DNA of 64,000 nucleotides from positions 1 to 64,000 of the forward strand of contig JAFAER010000254.1 of NCBI GenBank assembly GCA_023423895.1. The letters run 5' to 3'. Origin of the DNA: Pseudomonadota bacterium (GTDB lineage: Bacteria; Myxococcota_A; Polyangia; Polyangiales; Polyangiaceae). The notes beneath the pieces are model-generated. The model was given only the letters and a program-made list of their open reading frames with translations, was not told the origin of the DNA and did not search any database. The first letter of the stretch is position 1. Every line of letters begins with the position of its first letter. Position numbers and translations under genes: made by a program. Positions 58,936 to 64,000 of the stretch are shown here, piece by piece.

Positions 58936-60242
58936 CAGGCTCCCTCGCAGCCGTCGAAGGCTGCGGAAAGAGAGAGAGGCACTTTGCGGATCACGGAGCG
59001 ATACTTGCCGTTCGGCTCGACGCCGATCGCGGTGCTGCTGCGGGCGGTGACCTTCATCCCCGCGAGGAGTGGAGCGAGCGCCTGCTCGACGTTCGACGGC
59101 GATCCGCCGACGACCTCCACCTCCACCGCCGCAGGCTCCGTCTGCACCACCTGATAGGCGCGCGCGTCGGCCGGCGCGATCGTGCGGTCGATCGCGCCAG
59201 GTGTCACGAGGCCGCCGTCAGGAAGGACGACCGCGTCGTCGATCGAGCCCTCGACCGACGCGATGGGAGCGACGCTGGTGAAGCGGCCTTCTCCGGCCGT
59301 GACCTGCACGAGGTCGCCGAGGACGAAGCGGACGAGCGGCTGGACCTCGCGCTCGAGGGTCGTGACGACCACCAGCGCGACATTTTCTGCACCCGGAGTC
59401 GCGACCTTCGCCGGCAAGAGCTCGACGTGCGTCGCAAAAGGTGCATGGTGCATCTTGCCGTCGTCGCCCTGCACGAACAGCGTGCCGACCTCGCGCGCCG
59501 CGAGGACGTCGACGACCGGGCCCGAATGAACACGAGAGAGAGCCTCGCGATGAGCGCGTGTCGCCCGCGCGCGCATCGTGGCGACGAAGCCGCGGACGTC
59601 GAGCCTGCGGCCGAGGACCGCGGCGTGCCGCGCGAGGACGTCGAGATAGAACGGGTCTGCGAGGAGCGCCGTGGTCTCGTGCATCGCGAGCTCGTCGAGC
59701 ATCCGCGTCATCACGGGCTCGGTCCAGAACGTCGGATCTTGGCGCGAGTTGAGGTGGAGGCGATGGCCCTCGAGCCGCTCCTCGTAGCTCGGATCGCCGG
59801 AGCCGCACGAGCCGGTGCCGCGCTCGGGGACCCAGAGCACGGCATCACGCAGCGGGCCGCTCGCCAGCGCGCTCGCCGCGCGCGGATGGATCGCGAGGGC
59901 GCGTCGCTCCTGCTGGCGCCACCACTTCGCGTCGAAGAGGATCCTCACGCGCGAGGCCGCCGTGCCCGCATCGACGACGGACACGGCACCCGATGCGAGC
60001 TCCGCCTTCGCGTCACGACCTTCGGGGAACCACACCTTGGGAAGTGTGGGGCGCACGCGGTCCCGCGTCAGCAGCGGAAGCTTCGCGAGCACGGAGTCGA
60101 GCGAGGCCTGCGGGTCTTCCGTCACACGCTCCGCGAGATTTTGTTTCGCGTAGAACGGCACCGCGCCGAGCGCGCGGCGGATCGCGCCGACCGTTCGGGC
60201 CTCGTGCTCGGGATCGCGGGAGAGAGCTCCGTCGAACGGCAT
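58935..60242 (-). CDS. PaaK-like adenylate-forming enzyme (divergent)
   Basis: 435 residues from ATG 60242. The overall layout is that of phenylacetate-CoA ligase-like proteins: an N-terminal region with AVPFYAKQN and LPLLTRDRVRP, a central SVVDAGTAASRVRILFDAKWWRQQE in place of the Ser/Thr/Gly-rich P-loop, VGTLFVQGDDG, and LVRFVLGDLVQVTAGEG aligned with the YRTGD-type motif. ATP-contact residues look degenerate, so activity is uncertain. It is directly coupled to the SufS-like gene: TGATG overlap at 58933-58937. The two may act on one substrate, for example activating an acid and then supplying sulfur; this is inference. Divergent from the kinase gene. Confidence 0.65.
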   Translation of the reverse strand: MPFDGALSRDPEHEARTVGAIRRALGAVPFYAKQNLAERVTEDPQASLDSVLAKLPLLTRDRVRPTLPKVWFPEGRDAKAELASGAVSVVDAGTAASRVRILFDAKWWRQQERRALAIHPRAASALASGPLRDAVLWVPERGTGSCGSGDPSYEERLEGHRLHLNSRQDPTFWTEPVMTRMLDELAMHETTALLADPFYLDVLARHAAVLGRRLDVRGFVATMRARATRAHREALSRVHSGPVVDVLAAREVGTLFVQGDDGKMHHAPFATHVELLPAKVATPGAENVALVVVTTLEREVQPLVRFVLGDLVQVTAGEGRFTSVAPIASVEGSIDDAVVLPDGGLVTPGAIDRTIAPADARAYQVVQTEPAAVEVEVVGGSPSNVEQALAPLLAGMKVTARSSTAIGVEPNGKYRSVIRKVPLSLSAAFDGCEGA

Positions 60243-60329
60243 CGCGTGGTGCTTAGCAGGGCCCGAAACCGCCGAGAAGGCGCACACCTTGGCGCGTTGC
60301 GTCAGCGCCGTCGGCATTGGTCTGCAAAG

Positions 60330-60357
60330 TGGCCAACGGAATCCCTGTTGGTATACT
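60330..60357 (+). promoter_or_regulatory. Predicted promoter, leaderless type
   Basis: -35 TGGCCA (60330-60335), 16-base spacer containing TG one base before the -10, -10 TATACT (60352-60357), and only 6 bases to ATG 60364. Transcription would start on the start codon itself. The -35 resembles TGGTCA at 16552 and 17307. Confidence 0.55.
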
Positions 60358-60363
60358 CGGGGG

Positions 60364-61896
60364 ATGACCGCGAGCGACGCCTTGGGCCCTGCGGCCACCG
60401 GAGAGCCGCGCTCCTCGATCCCGCCTGATCTCACACCGGGAATGCGCATCGCAGGGAAATACGAGCTTCGACGCAGGATCGGGGCCGGCGCCATGGGCGA
60501 GGTCTGGGCAGCGAAACACGTCACGCTCCAGGAGGAAGTCGCGGTCAAGCTCGTCCTTCGTGACGTTGCGCACGGTGACGGGTCGTCCGCGGACAGCCGG
60601 TTCCTTCTCGAGGCGCGCGTTGCGTCGCAGCTCTCGCGCAAGACCCGGCACATCGTCTCCGTCACCGATCACGGTGAGCACGGGCCCTACGCCTACCTGG
60701 TGATGGAGCTGCTCGCGGGAGAGTCGCTCGATGCTCGGCTCGCGCGCACGGGGCCGATGCCTCTCGAGAAGGTCGTCCCGCTCGTGTACCAGGTGGCCCG
60801 CGCCCTCGCGGTCGCGCACGCCGACGGGATCGTGCACCGCGACCTGAAGCCTTCGAACGTGTTCGTCACCGTCGACGAAGAGGGCAGAGCGCTCGTGAAG
60901 ATCCTCGACTTCGGCATCGCGAAGCTCCGCGCGTCGATGCAGCGGATCCCCGCGGCCGAGCCGGTCGACGACGCGAGCGCGATCGCAGCGCGCCCGTCGC
61001 TCGTGGAGCGTGAGGCGCCGAGCCACGCAACGCTGACGGGGTTCTTGCTCGGGACGCCGGCGTACATGAGCCCGGAGCAGGCGAGCGGAAGGAGCATCGA
61101 TCATCGCGCCGACGTCTGGGCGCTCGCGGTGATCGCCTACCATTTGCTCACGGGTGAATATCCGTTCGACGGTCCGACGCCGGAGGAGCTGCTCTTGCGG
61201 CTGTGTCGTGTCCGCCCGATCCCGATCACAGAGCATCGAACCGATCTCCCGCCGGCGATCCTCGATCTGTTCGGACGTGCCTTCGCCAAGCACCTCAACG
61301 CTCGCTTCCAGTCGGCCGTCGCGTTCGCGGGCGCGCTGGAGCACGTGCTCATCGCGCAGAAGACAGCGCAAGGCTCTGCCCCTCGTCCGATGAAGGCGAT
61401 CTCGGTGCCGCCCGCGAGCGATCTCGCGCGTGCCGTGCGCGAGCCGAAGGCGACCGAGAGCTCGATCGTCGCGGCCGGTGTTCCGCGCAAGCGGAAGCTC
61501 TGGCCGAAGCTCGTCGCGGCGGCGGCGGTGCTCGTCGTGCTCCTGACGACCGCCTCGATGCTCACGGTCTATTTCGAACGAGACACCAAGACGACCAGCC
61601 TTGCGCCGAGGGCGCCCGTGACGAGCATCGGCGGGCCGCGGGCGATCGCCGAGCGCGACGAGATCCCTCCGCCCGAGCCGTCCGAGATCTCCGCGGCGCC
61701 GGCGATCGAGGCGTCGGAGCTGCCCGCGGCTCCCGAAGAACCCGTCCTGCGCACGGCGCTCCTCGCGCCGCGCCCGCAGGTCGTGCCGACGACGACGTCG
61801 CTGCCGGTCAATCCTCCGCCGGCAGCGACGTCGCCCGTCGCTGCGTCACCCCAGCAGGCGCCTGCGAAGAACATCGATCGCTCCGAGGTGTTCTGA
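60364..61896 (+). CDS. Membrane serine/threonine protein kinase
   Basis: 510 residues from ATG 60364. Kinase domain ~30-310: RRRIGAGAMGEVWAAKH, VAVKLV, VHRDLKPSN (H159), LDFGIAK (D182), GTPAYMSPEQASG, DHRADVWALAVIAY. The HRDLK and DFG motifs are complete, so it should be active. An insert after DFG (SMQRIPAAEPVDDASAIAARP) lengthens the activation segment. One membrane helix at ~382-403 (LVAAAAVLVVLLTTASMLTV) and a ~105-residue Pro/Ala-rich periplasmic tail without a sensor fold. The sulfatase-like gene follows after 32 bases and may be controlled with it. Confidence 0.92.
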   Translation: MTASDALGPAATGEPRSSIPPDLTPGMRIAGKYELRRRIGAGAMGEVWAAKHVTLQEEVAVKLVLRDVAHGDGSSADSRFLLEARVASQLSRKTRHIVSVTDHGEHGPYAYLVMELLAGESLDARLARTGPMPLEKVVPLVYQVARALAVAHADGIVHRDLKPSNVFVTVDEEGRALVKILDFGIAKLRASMQRIPAAEPVDDASAIAARPSLVEREAPSHATLTGFLLGTPAYMSPEQASGRSIDHRADVWALAVIAYHLLTGEYPFDGPTPEELLLRLCRVRPIPITEHRTDLPPAILDLFGRAFAKHLNARFQSAVAFAGALEHVLIAQKTAQGSAPRPMKAISVPPASDLARAVREPKATESSIVAAGVPRKRKLWPKLVAAAAVLVVLLTTASMLTVYFERDTKTTSLAPRAPVTSIGGPRAIAERDEIPPPEPSEISAAPAIEASELPAAPEEPVLRTALLAPRPQVVPTTTSLPVNPPPAATSPVAASPQQAPAKNIDRSEVF

Positions 61897-61928
61897 CGAA
61901 GCGATAGGTCGGCTACCCTCGCGCCGAG

Positions 61929-63755
61929 ATGGCCGTCTGGAGCGCGATCCGCCACCTACGGGTGCTCGCTGCGGCGCTCTTCGTGCTCCAGTTCGCGGCC
62001 CTCGACGTCGTGACGCGCTCGGGGGAGCTCGCGTCGAGGAGCCCCGGCCACACGCTGCTGGTTCGGGTCGGATCGGCGTGCCTCTGGACCGGCGCGGTGC
62101 TCCTCGCGCGGACGCGCGTACGGCGCATCGTGTTCGCGCTCGTCGCGTCCGTCGTCCTCGTCGTGCAGGCCCTCGTGTTTCGCTACTACCACGCGCCGCT
62201 CGACGTTCAGGTGGCGGCGACGGCCGTCCATGCGTTCCGCGACGTGCGGCCCGTTCTCGTTCGCGCGCTTCCGGCAGCCTTCCTCGCCGGAACGGTGGCG
62301 TTCGCGTGTGAGCTCGCGCTCCTGTCGTCCGTGCACGCGTCGCGGACTAGCCTCATGGTCGTTCCGCGCCGGTTGCGAACACTCGTCGCGCTCGGGCTCT
62401 TCGTCCTCGCGTTTGCGATCGCGGGGCTCGGACGCTTGCGGGACGCGACGCCGGAGGTCGCCGCCGCGCACGCGCTGTCGGCGGTGTTCACGGTGAAGCC
62501 CACCGCGACGTTCGGCGCCGTCTCGCTGCCACCGCTCTTCGGCACGAAAAACGAGCTGCCCGATGTCCTCGTCGTCCTCAGCGAAAGCGTGCGTGCGCGC
62601 GACTACGTCGTCGAGGGCGAGCTCGCGACCGCGCCGGCGGCGGCGGCGCTCACACCGGGACGCGTCGACCTTCGCGAGATGCGATCCGTCTCGAGCTACA
62701 CCGCCGTGTCGCTCTCCGCCGTGTTGACGGGGCGCTCACAAGAAGGGGCGCGCGACGAGATCCTTCGCACGCCGAATCTCTTCGACGTCGCACGGGCGGC
62801 GCGGACAGGCCGCGACGAGCGCTACACGGTCCTCTACGTGTCCGCGCAGTCGGAGACCGTCTTCGAGGCGAAGGACGTGCGTGCGTCGGTCGACACGTTC
62901 TTCACGGTCGAGTCGATGCTCGGGCGAGACATCGACGACGAGGAGTACGTGACTCTACCTGTCGATGCGAACACGACGACGGAGCTCGAACGTGTCCTCC
63001 GCGCGACGACGGGCCCGGTGTTCGCGATGTTGCACCTCGCCGGCACGCATGCGCCGTACTACGTCGACGAGAACGCCGCGCCGTTCCGGCCGTGGTCCCA
63101 CGTCGTGACGTGGTCGGGCATGCCGCAGCTCCACAACGCGTACAAGGACGCGATCGTCGCGCAGGATCGAGAGGTGGCGCGAGCGCTCCGCGCCTTCGCC
63201 GAACATGCCGGCTCACGCCCGCGCATCGTGATCTTCACGAGCGACCACGGCGAAGCGTTCGGTGAGCACGGTGCCATCCATCACGGGCAGAACCTCTACG
63301 ACGAGCAGATCCACGTGCCCGGCTGGATCTGGGCCTCGCCCGGCGCGCTCGGCCCGGAGCAACAGGCAGTGCTCGCGTCCGCGGGGAGTCGCTTCGCGAC
63401 GCACCTCGATCTGTTGCCGACGGTCCTCGATGTCCTCGGCCTCGGCGACAACACCGCGCTCCGCGACATGCGCGCGAAGCTCTCCGGCGCGAGCCTCGTC
63501 CGCCCCGCGCCCCCTTCGCGCGCCCCCGTCCAAGTGACGAACTGCACGGGCATGTTCCCGTGCCCGCTCGACACGTGGGGCCTCCTCACCGACGGCCGCA
63601 AGCTCGTCGCCCAGCGCTGGGACGCCGACTGGGGCTGCTTCATCCTGGGCGGAGACGAGCACCCAGCCCCCATCGACGACCCGGAGTGCCAGAACCTCCG
63701 AGCCGTCTCCCGCACAACCTACCCGACGCTCCCCAACGGCCACCCGAACCGCTGA
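61929..63755 (+). CDS. Membrane sulfatase / phosphoethanolamine-transferase-like enzyme
   Basis: 608 residues. Four or five N-terminal membrane helices (VLAAALFVLQFAALDVV, LLVRVGSACLWTGAVLLA, IVFALVASVVLVVQALVF, LPAAFLAGTVAFACELALL, LVALGLFVLAFAIAGL) precede an extracytoplasmic AlkP-fold domain from ~210. Metal/nucleophile motifs are VLVVLSESVRARDY, SYTAVSLSAVLTGR with a Thr where the nucleophile is expected, LHLAGTHAPY and IFTSDHGEAFGEHG. This fits lipoteichoic-acid-synthase/phosphoethanolamine-transferase-type enzymes that transfer headgroups onto envelope glycans or lipids. TACCCTCG (61914-61921) is a possible -10 close to ATG 61929. The C-terminal ~80 residues carry four Cys (NCTGMFPCP, WGCFILG, DPECQN), probably disulfides. 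Confidence 0.85.
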   Translation: MAVWSAIRHLRVLAAALFVLQFAALDVVTRSGELASRSPGHTLLVRVGSACLWTGAVLLARTRVRRIVFALVASVVLVVQALVFRYYHAPLDVQVAATAVHAFRDVRPVLVRALPAAFLAGTVAFACELALLSSVHASRTSLMVVPRRLRTLVALGLFVLAFAIAGLGRLRDATPEVAAAHALSAVFTVKPTATFGAVSLPPLFGTKNELPDVLVVLSESVRARDYVVEGELATAPAAAALTPGRVDLREMRSVSSYTAVSLSAVLTGRSQEGARDEILRTPNLFDVARAARTGRDERYTVLYVSAQSETVFEAKDVRASVDTFFTVESMLGRDIDDEEYVTLPVDANTTTELERVLRATTGPVFAMLHLAGTHAPYYVDENAAPFRPWSHVVTWSGMPQLHNAYKDAIVAQDREVARALRAFAEHAGSRPRIVIFTSDHGEAFGEHGAIHHGQNLYDEQIHVPGWIWASPGALGPEQQAVLASAGSRFATHLDLLPTVLDVLGLGDNTALRDMRAKLSGASLVRPAPPSRAPVQVTNCTGMFPCPLDTWGLLTDGRKLVAQRWDADWGCFILGGDEHPAPIDDPECQNLRAVSRTTYPTLPNGHPNR

Positions 63756-63758
63756 TCA

Positions 63759-63865
63759 CAGTCCTCAGTCCTCAGTCCTCAGTCCTCAGGTAGCGGAGCC
63801 TGAGGCCTGAGGCCTGAAGCCACTCTCGGCGTCTCTCTCTCCCTGAGGCCTGAGGCCTGAGGCCT
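63759..63865. repeat. 7-bp tandem repeats at a convergent junction
   Basis: Four CAGTCCT units (63759-63786), then two GAGGCCT (63802-63815) and three more GAGGCCT (63845-63865). CCTCAG in the first set is complementary to CTGAGG in the others, so the arrays can pair into stem-loops in either transcript. The last unit overlaps the stop codon of the receptor gene on the minus strand. Confidence 0.85.
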
Positions 63866-64000
63866 AAAAACTCACCTTCACCCCGACCTGCAGCCACCGC
63901 GGCGCGTTCGGCCGTGCCCCGTAAGGTCGCCGCCCGATGATGTTCTCGGCGCCGAGCGCGTTCCGCAGGTTTGCGTAGACGCGGAGCCAGCGGAGGACGT
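63864..64000 (-). CDS. TonB-dependent receptor, C-terminal fragment (cut by window edge)
   Basis: The minus strand is open from the window edge to TAG at 63864-63866. The 45 residues end VYANLRNALGAENIIGRRPYG ... WLQVGVKVSF. NLRNALG-like (canonical N-L-F-N), the R-P-YG...PR turn and the terminal aromatic Phe after alternating V-V-V are the hallmark of the last beta-strands of TonB-dependent outer-membrane receptors. Only the end is visible, so ligand and length are unknown. Confidence 0.75.
   Translation of the reverse strand, partial: VLRWLRVYANLRNALGAENIIGRRPYGARPNAPRWLQVGVKVSF

Noticed and set aside
1..64000. tRNA, rRNA, riboswitch, IS element, integrase or replication origin
   Set aside because: Reading both strands I found no cloverleaf, rRNA-like stretch, transposase/integrase motif or DnaA-box cluster. 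A covariance search would be needed to exclude small RNAs.

Overview
The window looks like chromosomal DNA from a large-genome myxobacterium (Myxococcota, probably Polyangiales). GC content is high. There are two MYXO-CTERM-type surface anchors, a serine/threonine kinase ending in an AgmX/PglI-type domain, many short lipoproteins with Asp/Ala/Gly/Pro-rich linkers, RCC1-type repeats, and a second Hanks-type kinase. I see no tRNA, rRNA, CRISPR, transposase, integrase or phage gene. Both ends are cut or uncertain: a 23-base G run disturbs the first gene, and a TonB-dependent receptor is cut off by the right edge.

About 2.8-45.8 kb is a dispersed exopolysaccharide (EPS) / Wzx-Wzy-type locus. It holds a monotopic initiating sugar transferase (25.8 kb), a Wza-like export lipoprotein (28.4), a Wzz-like co-polymerase (30.7), a Wzy-like polymerase/ligase (39.7), a Wzx flippase (41.2), a BY-kinase-like ATPase (42.8) and six glycosyltransferase or sugar transferase genes. 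Sugar-nucleotide enzymes are UDP-glucose dehydrogenase, two NAD-dependent epimerases and a Gfo/Idh oxidoreductase. Modifying enzymes are two LbH acetyltransferases, a NodB deacetylase, a NodB-like relative, a GNAT protein, an SGNH hydrolase and a PhyH dioxygenase. Three right-handed beta-helix proteins and an outer-membrane-barrel-like protein may act on or carry the polymer outside the cell. An acyl-CoA ligase, an acyl carrier protein, an AsnB-type amidotransferase and an NadE-type ATP pyrophosphatase in the same locus suggest acyl or amide decoration. Between the initiating transferase and the export gene sits a complete partner-switching module (FHA-GAF-PP2C phosphatase, RsbW-like kinase, STAS antagonist), a likely post-translational switch for the EPS machinery or for a sigma factor.

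About 46-50.5 kb is a minus-strand group of secreted proteins: a lipoprotein resembling TTHB210/DUF5602, a hypothetical lipoprotein, a five-haem cytochrome c lipoprotein and a FixH/YtkA-like lipoprotein. About 51-56.5 kb holds a kinase-AgmX fusion, an outer-membrane protein, a lipoprotein with an unusual C-x5-CH motif and a MYXO-CTERM beta-propeller-like protein. About 56.5-63.8 kb holds a PP2C phosphatase, a SufS-like/PaaK-like gene pair, a second membrane kinase and a membrane sulfatase/phosphoethanolamine-transferase-like enzyme.

The most unusual non-coding signals are: (i) two head-to-head ~145-bp repeat units at 33.4-33.9 kb, sharing a perfect 30-bp core and carrying hairpins whose stems differ in sequence but keep their pairing; (ii) a 74-bp promoter-plus-start segment duplicated in front of two adjacent unrelated genes; (iii) a recurring TA-N3-T-T-C-G-like -10 element close to start codons, implying near-leaderless mRNAs; and (iv) hairpin-forming tandem or inverted repeats at convergent gene junctions.
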